Positions 1 to 8,374 are shown, counted from the first letter of the stretch. The stretch is DNA of 64,000 nt from Bifidobacterium choloepi (GCF_010667615.1 NZ_VYSG01000002.1:1-64000); one strand, 5' to 3'. The notes: generated from the sequence alone by a model not told the origin. Numbers and translations are program-made.

Positions 1-116
1 CCCCCCCCCGGCGGCCCCCCCCCGCCCCCCCGGGCGGCCCCCCCCCCCCCCCGCCCCCCCCCCCCCCCCCCCCCGGGGGCCCCCCCCCCCCCCCGCCCCC
101 CCCCCCCCCCCCCCCC
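1..116. other. Near-pure poly-C tract at contig edge
   Basis: Almost every base is C, with a few scattered G and no A or T until about position 117. No gene or plausible biological repeat has this composition, and it stops abruptly at normal sequence. I read it as a sequencing or assembly artefact at the end of a contig, so the true upstream neighbour of the LacI gene is unknown. Confidence 0.7.
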
Positions 117-199
117 ACTCCTGCTGAGAATAAACTGAACAAGTACTTTCTCGATGCGGGAAAATCAGTTGCGCACTCCTCGGTAATAGGGTGGGAACC

Positions 200-1486
200 A
201 TGACGACAATGAAGGAAATCGCGGCGGCGGTCGGCGTCTCGACGGCGACCGTCTCGCTCGTGCTCAACGGCCGCGACAAGGGGCGCGTCAAGGCGGCGCT
301 CGCCGAGCATGTGCGCCGGACGGCCGAGGAGCTCGGCTACTGGCCGAACGCGATCGCGCGCTCGCTGCGGACGAATCGCAGCCGCATGCTCGGCTTCATC
401 AGCGTCGAGGTCGCGACGACGCCGTACGCCGGCGGCATGATCCAGGGCGCGCAGGACGCCGCGCGGCGGCACGGCTACATGCTGCTCACCGTCAGCGCCG
501 ACGACGCCGCGACGATGCGCGACGAAATCGACGCGCTCAAGCGCTACGGCGTCGACGGCTTTTTCTACTCGACGATGTCGAACCGGCGCGTCGACATTCC
601 CGAGTCGCTCGACGACTATCCGCTCGTCATCGTCGACGCCTCGCAGAGAACGGCAGAGGAGGGCGGCAACGATTCATCCCGAAGATTCCCGTCCATCGAA
701 CCCGACGAATTCCGCATCGGCTACGACGCGACGAGCCGCCTGCTCGACGCCGGCTGCCGGCGCATCGCCTACATCGGCTTCGCGGCCGACGACGACTCGA
801 TCGGCGCCGCAAACGATAATGGCGCGACTACTGCGGCGGGGGACGCCGTCGATGGTGCGGTCGGGGCGGCGCGCGACGGCGGCGCGGCCGGGATGGCTAA
901 CGGTGACGCCGTGGCGAACGCCGGGTCGCTCGCGGCCGACCCGACCGTCGCGCAGGCCGGCCGCCTCGCCGGCTACCTGGCGGCGCTCGCCGACCGCGGC
1001 GTCACGCCCGACCCGGCGTGGCAGTGCAACGTCGGCACGAACGGCGCCGCGTTGGCCGCCGTCGCCCGGCTGTTCGAGGAAGTCAAGCCCGACGGCTTCT
1101 TCTGCTTCAACGATTCGCGCGCTCTCTACGTCTACGAGCAGGCCGCGCGGCATGGCCTCGAGATCGGCCGCGACATCAGCGTCGTCGGCGTCGACAATCA
1201 CCGCGTGCTCGCCGAGACACTGTCGCCGCAGCTCACGACGATCGAGCTGCCGCACTACGAAATGGGCTACTGGGCCGCTCTCCAGCTCATCTCGATGGTC
1301 GAGGGCCGCGAACTCTCCGTCGCCGACGCCCCCGCGATGACGGCCCCGCTGCCCCCGCTCGAGTGGCCGGTGGCGGACGACGACGGGAACGATTCGTCCG
1401 CCTCGACGGCTCCCGGATCTCTCGATGTCAAGATCCACTGCACCTTGATCGACAAGGAATCCGTCGCCCCCGCCGCCGGACAGTGA
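200..1486 (+). CDS. cscR: LacI-family transcriptional regulator of sucrose genes (CscR-like)
   Basis: LacI/GalR-type repressor. The N-terminal helix-turn-helix and hinge are clear (MKEIAAAVGVSTATVSLVLN at residues 4-23, then the YWPNAIARSLR hinge region near 50), followed by a periplasmic-binding-protein-like effector domain. Its place upstream of a sucrose permease and fructosidase matches the csc layout known in bifidobacteria, so control of those genes is inferred. ATG 200 was chosen; GTG 191 and ATG 209 are in-frame alternatives, and GGTGGG lies just upstream. Odd features: an insertion of about 50 Ala/Gly/Asp-rich residues around residues 195-250, where relatives run straight on, and two NDSS/NDS stretches encoded by the ACGATTC motif. 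The symbol rests on context. Confidence 0.8.
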   Translation: MTTMKEIAAAVGVSTATVSLVLNGRDKGRVKAALAEHVRRTAEELGYWPNAIARSLRTNRSRMLGFISVEVATTPYAGGMIQGAQDAARRHGYMLLTVSADDAATMRDEIDALKRYGVDGFFYSTMSNRRVDIPESLDDYPLVIVDASQRTAEEGGNDSSRRFPSIEPDEFRIGYDATSRLLDAGCRRIAYIGFAADDDSIGAANDNGATTAAGDAVDGAVGAARDGGAAGMANGDAVANAGSLAADPTVAQAGRLAGYLAALADRGVTPDPAWQCNVGTNGAALAAVARLFEEVKPDGFFCFNDSRALYVYEQAARHGLEIGRDISVVGVDNHRVLAETLSPQLTTIELPHYEMGYWAALQLISMVEGRELSVADAPAMTAPLPPLEWPVADDDGNDSSASTAPGSLDVKIHCTLIDKESVAPAAGQ

Positions 1487-1494
1487 TCGAGAAC

Positions 1495-1800
1495 GTTACG
1501 AATCGTCCGTTCTGTCTTGGAACGGGTGATTTGTAACGTTTTTTGGGCTGGAAATGTTACTGATCGCCCTGCTCTGTCTGGGAACGGGTGATTTGTAACG
1601 TTTTTTTGGCTGGAAATGTTACTGATCGCCCTGCTCTGCTTGGGGATGAACGGTTTGTAACGATTCGGGGGCTGGAGACGTTACTGATCGCCCGTTCTGT
1701 CTCGGAACGGGTGGTTTGTAACGTTTTTCGGGCCGGAAATGTTACTGATCGCCCCGCTCTGCTTGGGAATGAACGGTTTGTAACGATTTGGACGGAGGCG
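1495..1800. repeat. Five tandem 61-62 bp repeats (array 1)
   Basis: Units start with GTTAC at 1495, 1556, 1618, 1680 and 1741, so the period is 61, 62, 62, 61. Each unit holds GTTAC(TGATCGCCC), an inner arm pair (CCCGTT/AACGGG in the fourth unit) and a closing GTAACG, then a T-rich step leading to the next GTTAC. Hairpins can therefore form within units (GTTAC to GTAAC) or across unit junctions (GTAAC to the following GTTAC). The array fills the gap between the LacI gene and the cscB promoter. It has no CRISPR-like spacer pattern, because whole units are conserved. Function unknown. Confidence 0.9.
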
Positions 1801-1848
1801 GACATGCCTGTCGTTGCGAATCGTTCACAAATGGCGACACGCCAGCGT

Positions 1849-1886
1849 GTTAATCGATTGACGTTACACGATTAACGTCTTATAGT
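1849..1886 (+). promoter_or_regulatory. cscB promoter overlapped by two LacI-type operator sites
   Basis: A -35 box TTGACG (1858-1863) and a -10 box TATAGT (1881-1886) are separated by 17 bp. Two adjacent 14-bp operator-like sites overlap them: GTTAATCGATTGAC (1849-1862), palindromic apart from one position, and GTTACACGATTAAC (1863-1876), matching it at 12 of 14. Sites covering -35 and spacer suit steric repression by the upstream LacI regulator (inferred). A partial third site, GTCAATCGG, follows near 1899. The predicted 5' leader to cscB is about 145 nt. Confidence 0.65.
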
Positions 1887-2039
1887 GATCACCACCGGTC
1901 AATCGGAAATGTTTCGCTCCGGGACGTTTCCATCTTCGATTGCCGGACAACGCACCGCGGCGTGAATATTCATTCGTTCCAGGTGGTTGCCTTCCGGGTA
2001 CCGCCGAAGTCCATTTTCAGAAACGACGAGGTTTTTATC

Positions 2040-3464
2040 ATGGCACGTTCCACGACGACCCCCGCCGCCGGCAACCCGGCTCCGGGCAACGCCGGTAACG
2101 CCGGCAACGCTCCGGCTCCGAGGATCTGGCACAACCCCTCCTACATGCAGAGCTCGTTCGGCATCTTCCTGTTCTTCTGCTCGTGGGGCATCTGGTGGTC
2201 CTTCTTCCAGCGCTGGCTCAACACGATGGGACTCAACGGCGCCGAAGTCGGCACCGTCTACTCGATCAACTCGCTGGCCACGCTGATCCTGATGTTCGGC
2301 TACGGCCTCATGCAGGACAAGCTCGGCATCAAGCGCAAGCTCGTGATCGCGATCGCCGCGATCGCCGCGCTGGTCGGCCCGTTCGTCCAGTTCGTTTACG
2401 CGCCGCTGATGCAGACGAACCTGATGCTCGCCGCGCTGCTCGGCTCGGTCGTGCTGTCGGCCGGCTTCATGGCGGGCTGCTCGCTGATCGAGGCGCTCAC
2501 CGAACGCTATAGCCGCAGGTTCGGCTTCGAATACGGCCAGTCCCGCGCCTGGGGTTCGTTCGGCTACGCGATCGTCGCGCTCGTCGCCGGCCTCGTCTTC
2601 AACGTCAACCCGATGATCAACTTCTGGCTCGGCTCGGCGTTCGGCATCGGCATGCTGGTCGTCTACCTGACCTGGTACCCGGCCGAGCAGAAGGAAGCGC
2701 TCAGGGAAGCTGCCGACCCGAACGCCCCGAAGACGAACCCGACGCTGCGCGAGATGGGCCACGTACTCAAGATGCCGGCACTGTGGGTGCTCATCGTCTT
2801 CATGCTGCTGACCAACACGTTCTACACCGTCTTCGACCAGCAGATGTTCCCGACCTACTACGCCTCGCTGTTCGCCTCGGAAGCCACCGGCAACTCGGTC
2901 TACGGCGCGCTCAACTCGGTCCAGGTCTTCTGCGAGTCCGCGATGATGGGCGTCGTGCCGATCATCATGCGCAAGATCGGCGTGCGCAACGCGCTGCTGC
3001 TCGGGGCCACCGTCATGTTCCTGCGCATCGGCCTGTGCGGCATCTTCCACGACGCCGTCATGATCTCGGTCGTCAAGATGTTCCACGCCATCGAGGTCCC
3101 GCTGTTCTGCCTGCCGGCGTTCCGCTACTTCACGCTGCACTTCAACCCGAAGCTGTCGGCCACGCTGTACATGGTCGGCTTCCAGATCGCCTCGCAGATC
3201 GGCCAGGTCGTCTTCTCCACGCCGCTCGGCATGCTGCACGACCGCTTCGGCGATCGCACGACGTTCCTGACGATCAGCGCCATCGTGCTGCTCGCGACGA
3301 TCTACGGCTTCTTCGTCATCAAGAAGGACAACGAGCAGGTCGACGGCGACCCGTTCCTCACCGATGCCGACCGCCGTCGCCGCGACGAGATCGAGGCCAA
3401 CCTCGAGCCGGAAGGCACCGGTCCGGTCATCCCGCTCGACCGCGCCGACAAGGTGCTCGCGTAG
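2040..3464 (+). CDS. cscB: Sucrose permease, MFS oligosaccharide:H+ symporter family (CscB-like)
   Basis: 474 aa with about twelve hydrophobic segments, of the LacY/CscB oligosaccharide:H+ symporter class. Early motifs FGIFLFFCSWGIWWSFFQRW and the RAWGSFGYA stretch fit the family. It should import sucrose or short fructosides at the membrane with protons. ATG 2040 is preferred over the upstream in-frame start at 1962; GAGG lies about 9 nt upstream. The first 35 residues are a low-complexity Ala/Gly/Asn/Pro tail not needed for transport. It is followed 159 nt later by a fructosidase and preceded by an operator-bearing promoter, which supports sucrose as substrate. Lactose or raffinose transport cannot be excluded. 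Confidence 0.85.
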   Translation: MARSTTTPAAGNPAPGNAGNAGNAPAPRIWHNPSYMQSSFGIFLFFCSWGIWWSFFQRWLNTMGLNGAEVGTVYSINSLATLILMFGYGLMQDKLGIKRKLVIAIAAIAALVGPFVQFVYAPLMQTNLMLAALLGSVVLSAGFMAGCSLIEALTERYSRRFGFEYGQSRAWGSFGYAIVALVAGLVFNVNPMINFWLGSAFGIGMLVVYLTWYPAEQKEALREAADPNAPKTNPTLREMGHVLKMPALWVLIVFMLLTNTFYTVFDQQMFPTYYASLFASEATGNSVYGALNSVQVFCESAMMGVVPIIMRKIGVRNALLLGATVMFLRIGLCGIFHDAVMISVVKMFHAIEVPLFCLPAFRYFTLHFNPKLSATLYMVGFQIASQIGQVVFSTPLGMLHDRFGDRTTFLTISAIVLLATIYGFFVIKKDNEQVDGDPFLTDADRRRRDEIEANLEPEGTGPVIPLDRADKVLA

Positions 3465-3510
3465 CGCAGTCGCCTCGCGTCGTTCATGACAACTTGGCAC
3501 GATTCCCGCG

Positions 3511-3546
3511 CCGCGGTCCGGTCCGCCAACCCGGTCCGGACCGCGG
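3511..3546 (+). terminator. Intercistronic hairpin between cscB and cscA
   Basis: Perfect 11-bp arms CCGCGGTCCGG (3511-3521) and CCGGACCGCGG (3536-3546) around a 14-nt loop, with no T-tract. ACGATTC at 3499 and GAATCGT at 3570 flank it in inverted orientation. It may stabilise the permease mRNA 3' end or give partial attenuation before cscA; this is inferred. Confidence 0.5.
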
Positions 3547-3623
3547 GCGGGGACCGGGCCGCCACGCGCGAATCGTACCGAATATCGAAAAACCGACCAA
3601 CCAATGACAGGAAAGCAAGACCA

Positions 3624-5201
3624 ATGACGACCTTCACTCCTTCCGTCCCCGTCCTCACGCCGATCGCCGACGAGAGCGAGCTGCTCGGCCGCGCCGAAAG
3701 CAGCCTCGAGAAGCTCGCCGCCGGCCGCCGCGACCGCTGGTACCCGGCGTTCCACATCGCCTCGCAGGCCGGCTGGATCAACGACCCGAACGGCCTGTCC
3801 TACTTCGGAGGCCGCTGGCACGTCTTCTACCAGCTCAACCCGTTCGGCGTGAAGTGGGACGCGCCGCACTGGGGCCACGTTTCCTCGGCCGACATGCTGC
3901 ACTGGCGCCGCGAGCCGGTCACGTTCGCGCCGAGCCTCGAGCAGGAGAAGGACGGCGTCTTCTCCGGGTCCGCCGTCATCGACGACGACGGCAAGCTGCG
4001 CATGTTCTATACCGGCCATCGCTGGGCCAACGGCGTCGACAACACCGGCGGCGACTGGCAGGTGCAGATGCTCGCCGTGCCGGACGACGAGACGCTCGAA
4101 TCGTTCACGAAGCGCGGCATGGTCATCGACTGCCCGATCGACCGCGTCGACCACCACTTCCGCGACCCGAAGGTCTGGAAGACCGACGGCCGCTGGTACA
4201 TGACGTTCGGCGTCTCGTCGAAGGAAGGCCGCGGCCAGATGTGGCTGTTCACGTCGGACGACCTCGTCTCCTGGAACTACGACGGCGTGCTGTTCGAGCA
4301 TCCGGATCCGGACGTCTTCATGCTCGAGTGCCCGGACTTCTTCCCGCTGAAGGACGCCGACGGCAACGAGAAGTGGGTCATCGGCTTCTCGGCGATGGGC
4401 GCGAAGCCGAACGGCTTCATGAACCGCAACGTCAGCAACGCCGGCTACATGATCGGCACCTGGCAGCCGGGCGAGCGGTTCGTGCCGGAGACCGATTTCC
4501 GCCTGTGGGACTGCGGTCACAATTTCTACGCGCCGCAGTCGTTCGCCACCGGCAAGGACGATCCGTGCGGCGAGCCGCGCCAACTGATGTACGGCTGGAT
4601 GAGCCAGTTCGTCGACCCGATCCCGTCGGAAGACGACGGCTGGAGCGGCCAGCTGACGCTGCCGCGCGAGATCCGCATCGGCGCCGAGGGCGACATCGTC
4701 ACGCCGCCGGCCCGCGAGATCGAGGCGCTGCGTAACGATTCGTTCCACTACGGCGACGTCGAGCTCGGCGTCAACGGCACCATGACGCTGTCCGACGACG
4801 CCGAGGCCGTCGAGCTGGAACTGACGCTCGACCTGGCCGACACGACGGCCGAGCGCGCCGGCATCCGCTTCCACTGCACCGACGACGGCGCGTACACGTC
4901 GCTCGCCTTCGACGCGCAGATGGGCCGCATCGTCCTCGACCGCGGCGCGGCCGCCCGCGGCGACCGCGGCTACCGCACGGCGCCGCTGTCCGGCGCCGAG
5001 CTCGCCGCCGGCAAGATCGACCTGCGCCTGTTCATCGACCGCGGCTCCGTCGAGGTCTACGTCAACGGCGGCCGCCAGGTGCTGTCGTCCTACTCGTACC
5101 CGTCCGACGGCCACCGCGCCATCCGCCTCGTCGCCGAATCCGGCACCGCCGCCTTCCGCGACATCAAGCTCCACCACCTCGCCTCGATCGGGCTGGAGTA
5201 G
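3624..5201 (+). CDS. cscA: Beta-fructofuranosidase (sucrase), GH32
   Basis: 525 aa glycoside hydrolase family 32 enzyme that splits sucrose (and often short fructo-oligosaccharides) into glucose and fructose. All three catalytic motifs are present: WINDPNG with nucleophile D54, FRDPK with D181, and ECPDFF with acid/base E235. The N-terminal five-bladed propeller is followed by the C-terminal beta-sandwich from about residue 370. No signal peptide is visible, so it is probably cytoplasmic and acts on imported substrate. ATG 3624 is supported by AGGAAAG upstream; a longer in-frame start at 3486 lies across the hairpin region and is less likely. It sits directly downstream of cscB. Confidence 0.92.
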   Translation: MTTFTPSVPVLTPIADESELLGRAESSLEKLAAGRRDRWYPAFHIASQAGWINDPNGLSYFGGRWHVFYQLNPFGVKWDAPHWGHVSSADMLHWRREPVTFAPSLEQEKDGVFSGSAVIDDDGKLRMFYTGHRWANGVDNTGGDWQVQMLAVPDDETLESFTKRGMVIDCPIDRVDHHFRDPKVWKTDGRWYMTFGVSSKEGRGQMWLFTSDDLVSWNYDGVLFEHPDPDVFMLECPDFFPLKDADGNEKWVIGFSAMGAKPNGFMNRNVSNAGYMIGTWQPGERFVPETDFRLWDCGHNFYAPQSFATGKDDPCGEPRQLMYGWMSQFVDPIPSEDDGWSGQLTLPREIRIGAEGDIVTPPAREIEALRNDSFHYGDVELGVNGTMTLSDDAEAVELELTLDLADTTAERAGIRFHCTDDGAYTSLAFDAQMGRIVLDRGAAARGDRGYRTAPLSGAELAAGKIDLRLFIDRGSVEVYVNGGRQVLSSYSYPSDGHRAIRLVAESGTAAFRDIKLHHLASIGLE

Positions 5202-5212
5202 GAGCATCAAAT

Positions 5213-5284
5213 AATCCCCTGGAAGGGGATCGGCGAGCGAAGCGAGCCGAGAGGTCGCGCTCATCGATCCCCTTCCAGGGGATT
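5213..5284. repeat. Palindromic repeat-family element between convergent genes
   Basis: Two perfect 19-bp inverted arms, AATCCCCTGGAAGGGGATC (5213-5231) and GATCCCCTTCCAGGGGATT (5266-5284), enclose a GGCGAGCGAAGCGAGCCGAG core. Each arm is itself a short palindrome. The element sits between the 3' ends of cscA and the thiamine fusion gene, where it could act as a bidirectional terminator. It belongs to the same family as the repeats at 10.1 kb, 34.5 kb and 35.3-36.5 kb. Confidence 0.85.
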
Positions 5285-5301
5285 GCCTGTATCAGGTTGT
5301 A

Positions 5302-7269
5302 TCAGCCCAGCAGCCTGTTCACCTTCGCGACTTTCTCGGCGAGCTGGCCGCGGAAGGACGGACGGATGTCGAGCTTGAGGGTCACCTGGGTGCGGTGGCC
5401 TTCGCTGGCGAGGACCATCGCGGCGTCGCGGACCGTGCGCAGGACGTCGTCGAGGTCGCCCTCGAGGTTCGTGAACATCGCGTTCGTCTCGTTCGGCAGG
5501 CCGGACTCGCGGATCGCGCGGACGACTTCGGCGACGTATTCGTCCAGCTCCTCGCCGACGCCGCTCGGCGCGATCGCGACGGCGCCGACGGTGTTGACGT
5601 ACGACTCGTCGTCGGGACTCTTCGGCGCGGACTTCGCCGCGGACGATTGCGAAGTCCGTGGTTCCCGCCACGCCCAGGCGTGATCCATCGGGCCGCTGCC
5701 GGCGCCGAGGTCGAGCTGGGCGCGCAGGGCTCCGGTCAGGTAGTCCTTGGCGGCCTGGATGGCATCCGGCAATGCCAGCCCCTTCGCGAGGTTCGACGCG
5801 ATGGCCGACGACAATGTGCAGCCGGTGCCGTGCGTGTTCGGATTGTCGATGCGCTCGCCGTGGAACCACGTCTCGCGGGTAGCGGCCGCGCTGGCAGTCT
5901 CGGAGCCGCCGGTCCCGCGGGAATCGTCCAGCTCGACGAGGACGTCGTTGGCGTCCTTCGTGCCGTGGCCGCCCTTGACGAGGACGGCGCAGCCGAAGCG
6001 GCCGGCGATGCGGCGGCCGGCGGCGACCATCGTCGCCTCGTCGACAATCTCGACTGGCTCGCCGATCAGCTCGCACAGCGCCTCGGTTTCCGGAATGTTC
6101 GGCGTGATGACGGCGGCGAGCGGGAACAGCCGCTCGGTGAGCGCCGCGACGGCGTCGTCGTCGACGAGCTTCGCGCCGGACGTCGCGACCATGACCGGGT
6201 CGACGACGATGTTCGTCGCGTGGTTGCGCTCCAGCGCGTCGGCGATCGCGCCGATCGCGGCGGCCGTGCTCACCATGCCGATCTTGACGGCGGCCGGCGG
6301 GATGTCGGCGAAGACGGAGTCGATCTGCGCGCCGATGATCGCCGGCTCGACGTTCGCGACGGCCTGCACGCCGGTCGTGTTCTGCGCCGTGATCGCGGCG
6401 ACGGCGCATTCGGCGAACACGCCGTTCGCCATCATCGTCTTCATGTCGGCGGGAATGCCGGCGCCGCCGGACGAATCGGTGCCGGCGACCGTCAGCACGG
6501 CCGGCAGCGTCGTCGTCTTCGTGCACGATTCTTCCGTCGCGACCTGGTCCGCATTGTCGGCCGATGCTGGCCGCAGCGTGCGCCACGTGAGCACGAGCTC
6601 GCGCGTCGCCTCTTCCGGATCGGCGGCCGCAGCGATCGCCGAGACGACGAACCAGCCGGCGGCCCGCGTGCCGGCGAGCAGCGGCAGGTCGGCGAGCTTG
6701 ACGCCGCCGCCGACGACGACCGGATAGTCCGACGCGGCGCACAGCGCGTCAATTCTCGCGGCGTCCAGCGTGTGCGTGGAACCGTCGGCGTCGGTGACGA
6801 TGCAGTCCGGCTTCGTCGCCGTCTCGTGCAGCGGACCCGCGCCGAGATAGTCGACGGTGCCGCACGGCAGCGCGTTGGCGGCCTCGACTTCGGCGAGCGT
6901 CTTCGCCGACAGGCCGACGATCGCGTCGGGGCCGAGCAGCTGCCGCGCGATGACGGGGGAGACGTCGTCCTGGCCGATGTGCACGCCGTCGACCTTGACG
7001 CCGTTGGCGCGCGCCTCGTAGGCCGCGTCGACGCGGTCATCGATGACGAAAGCGACCTTGTCCTGCAGCTTGCGGGCGGCAATTTCGTCGGCGATCCTGC
7101 CGGCGTCATGCACGATGTCGGCGACGTCGCCGGGCTTGACGCGCAACTGGATGAACGTGGCGCCTCCGTCGAGCGCCTGGCCGACGACGTCGGCCACGTC
7201 GCGGCCGCCGCAATCCTGCGGCCCGACGACGAAGTAGGCGGAAAGATCAAACGAATTTCTCATGGTCAT
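5302..7269 (-). CDS. thiED: Triple fusion: thiamine phosphate synthase ThiE - HMP(-P) kinase ThiD - thiamine-binding YkoF/MTH1187-like domain
   Basis: 655 aa in three parts. Residues 1 to about 215 are a ThiE TIM barrel (AKTLAEV, DYLGAGPLHETATK, VVGGGVKL), joining HMP-PP and thiazole phosphate to thiamine phosphate. Residues about 245-540 are ThiD, phosphorylating HMP and HMP-P (GTDSSGGAGI near 263; GTGCTLSSA with the catalytic Cys near 480). Residues about 553-655 resemble the small YkoF/MTH1187 thiamine- or HMP-binding fold (YVNTVGAVAIAPSG, LEGDLDDVLRTVRDAA), usually a separate protein. ThiED fusions are common in actinobacteria; the third domain is less usual. A frameshift is unlikely, as the frame is open throughout. 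It lies 70 nt downstream of thiM, presumably in one riboswitch-controlled mRNA. Start ATG 7269; ATG 7263 also suits the AAGGA site. Confidence 0.85.
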   Translation of the reverse strand: MTMRNSFDLSAYFVVGPQDCGGRDVADVVGQALDGGATFIQLRVKPGDVADIVHDAGRIADEIAARKLQDKVAFVIDDRVDAAYEARANGVKVDGVHIGQDDVSPVIARQLLGPDAIVGLSAKTLAEVEAANALPCGTVDYLGAGPLHETATKPDCIVTDADGSTHTLDAARIDALCAASDYPVVVGGGVKLADLPLLAGTRAAGWFVVSAIAAAADPEEATRELVLTWRTLRPASADNADQVATEESCTKTTTLPAVLTVAGTDSSGGAGIPADMKTMMANGVFAECAVAAITAQNTTGVQAVANVEPAIIGAQIDSVFADIPPAAVKIGMVSTAAAIGAIADALERNHATNIVVDPVMVATSGAKLVDDDAVAALTERLFPLAAVITPNIPETEALCELIGEPVEIVDEATMVAAGRRIAGRFGCAVLVKGGHGTKDANDVLVELDDSRGTGGSETASAAATRETWFHGERIDNPNTHGTGCTLSSAIASNLAKGLALPDAIQAAKDYLTGALRAQLDLGAGSGPMDHAWAWREPRTSQSSAAKSAPKSPDDESYVNTVGAVAIAPSGVGEELDEYVAEVVRAIRESGLPNETNAMFTNLEGDLDDVLRTVRDAAMVLASEGHRTQVTLKLDIRPSFRGQLAEKVAKVNRLLG

Positions 7270-7310
7270 AGTCCTTCAATCTACGCCGATGAATTCCTAA
7301 TCGTGGCCGG

Positions 7311-7329
7311 AGCTCCCTTCCAGGGAGCT
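7311..7329. repeat. Single P1 palindrome of the repeat family
   Basis: AGCTCCCTTCCAGGGAGCT, a hairpin with 8-bp arms and a 3-nt loop, in the 70-nt gap between thiM and thiED. It is identical to the P1 module at 10247 and the reverse complement of those at 35522 and 35577. Confidence 0.75.
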
Positions 7330-7339
7330 TTCCCCCGGG

Positions 7340-8269
7340 TCACTCGGCGACGATGTCGCCGGAGGCGATGGCGGCGGGGGAGACCTTCCAGAGTTCGTCG
7401 AGAAAATGCTGCTGGAACGTGCCGGGGCCGTCGCTCGTGGCGGCGGCGCGCTCGGAGGCGCGGTTGTACAGCAGCGACGCGCCGAGCGCGGCGGCCAGCG
7501 GATCGGCGACGCACAGGTACGTGGCCGTCACGCCGCCGAGCGAACAGCCGGCGCCGGTGATCTTCGTCATCATCGCCGAGCCGCCGGGCAGCCGGTAGAC
7601 GGTCTCGCCGTCGGTGACGAGATCGACGGCGCCGGAGACGGCGACGGCCGCCTCGCCGTCGGGCGTCTTCGACGCGAGGAATCGCGCCAGCGCCTTCGCC
7701 GCGCCGAGCGCCGACTCGACGTCGTCGGCCGACTCGACGCCGTTCGGCCGCGAATCGCGCGAATCGTCCAAGTCATTGTCGTCGTCGACCGGCAGTTCCC
7801 ACATCGCGGCGAGCGTGATGATTTCGGAGGCGTTGCCGCGCACGATCGTCGGCGGCGTGGCGCGCATGTCCGTCAGGATGGCGGTGCGGTCGGCGCCGAG
7901 GCCGGCGGCGACCGGGTCGAGCACCCAGCGGTGGCCGGTTTCCGCGAAGGCGGCGGTGATCTCCCGCAGCGCGTGGCGGTAGAACGGCAGCAGCGTGCCG
8001 ACGTTGACGTACGTCGCGCCACAGATGGCGGCGATGTCGACGATGTCGCTCGCGAGGAAACTCATCGCCGCGGTGCCGCCGGCGGCGAGCTGCGCGTTCG
8101 CGACGAAATTGATCGTCACGAAGTTCGTGAACGACTGCGCGAGCGGCGTGGTGTCCCGCACGGCCGCGGCGGCGTCGCGGATGCGCAGGCGCAGCGGATC
8201 GTCGGCGGCGAGATTGCCGGCGACGGAAGAAATGGCGGATTGGATGGCATTGCTATTCGTGGTGCCCAT
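7340..8269 (-). CDS. thiM: Hydroxyethylthiazole kinase ThiM
   Basis: 309 aa. It phosphorylates 4-methyl-5-(2-hydroxyethyl)thiazole, salvaging the thiazole half of thiamine. Family motifs: QSFTNFVTINFVANAQLAAG near the N-terminus, LDPVAAGLGADRT near 115-127, RGNASEI near 140, and the anion-hole motif TKITGAGCSLGG near 233. An Asp-rich linker with two GAATCG copies (around 7755) is inserted near residue 165. It starts 4 nt from the edge of a TPP riboswitch whose 3' strand contains its ribosome-binding site. With the downstream ThiE-ThiD fusion, the operon supports salvage and assembly of thiamine; no thiC or thiG is seen here. Confidence 0.93.
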   Translation of the reverse strand: MGTTNSNAIQSAISSVAGNLAADDPLRLRIRDAAAAVRDTTPLAQSFTNFVTINFVANAQLAAGGTAAMSFLASDIVDIAAICGATYVNVGTLLPFYRHALREITAAFAETGHRWVLDPVAAGLGADRTAILTDMRATPPTIVRGNASEIITLAAMWELPVDDDNDLDDSRDSRPNGVESADDVESALGAAKALARFLASKTPDGEAAVAVSGAVDLVTDGETVYRLPGGSAMMTKITGAGCSLGGVTATYLCVADPLAAALGASLLYNRASERAAATSDGPGTFQQHFLDELWKVSPAAIASGDIVAE

Positions 8270-8272
8270 GAG

Positions 8273-8351
8273 TGCTCCCTACACTGGTGTTAGCCAACAG
8301 GTTCGAAGGGTCCCGGCGACTGCCGATCTCAGCTTGGCTCGCAAGCTCCCC
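8273..8351 (-). promoter_or_regulatory. TPP riboswitch (THI element)
   Basis: Read on the minus strand it has the classic order: GGGG start, GCTGAGA (J3-2 region), GGGACCCTTCGAACCTG, then TTGGCTAACACCAGTGTAGGGAG. The AGGGAG of the closing P1 helix (minus strand of 8275-8280) is also the Shine-Dalgarno of thiM, 5 nt from its ATG. Thiamine pyrophosphate binding should therefore block translation initiation directly. Confidence 0.93.
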
Positions 8352-8374
8352 TGCAGTTTCCCGAGCCTAGGGGA

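Noticed and set aside
1495..1800. CRISPR array
   Set aside because: Units of 61 bp are conserved across their whole length with no unique spacers, and no cas genes are present. The same applies to 61977-62220.
1899..5264. 1121-codon open frame on the minus strand opposite cscB and cscA
   Set aside because: It is the mirror of two well-supported GH32 and MFS genes; its product is Arg/Asp/Val-rich with no domain, a typical shadow frame in high-GC DNA.
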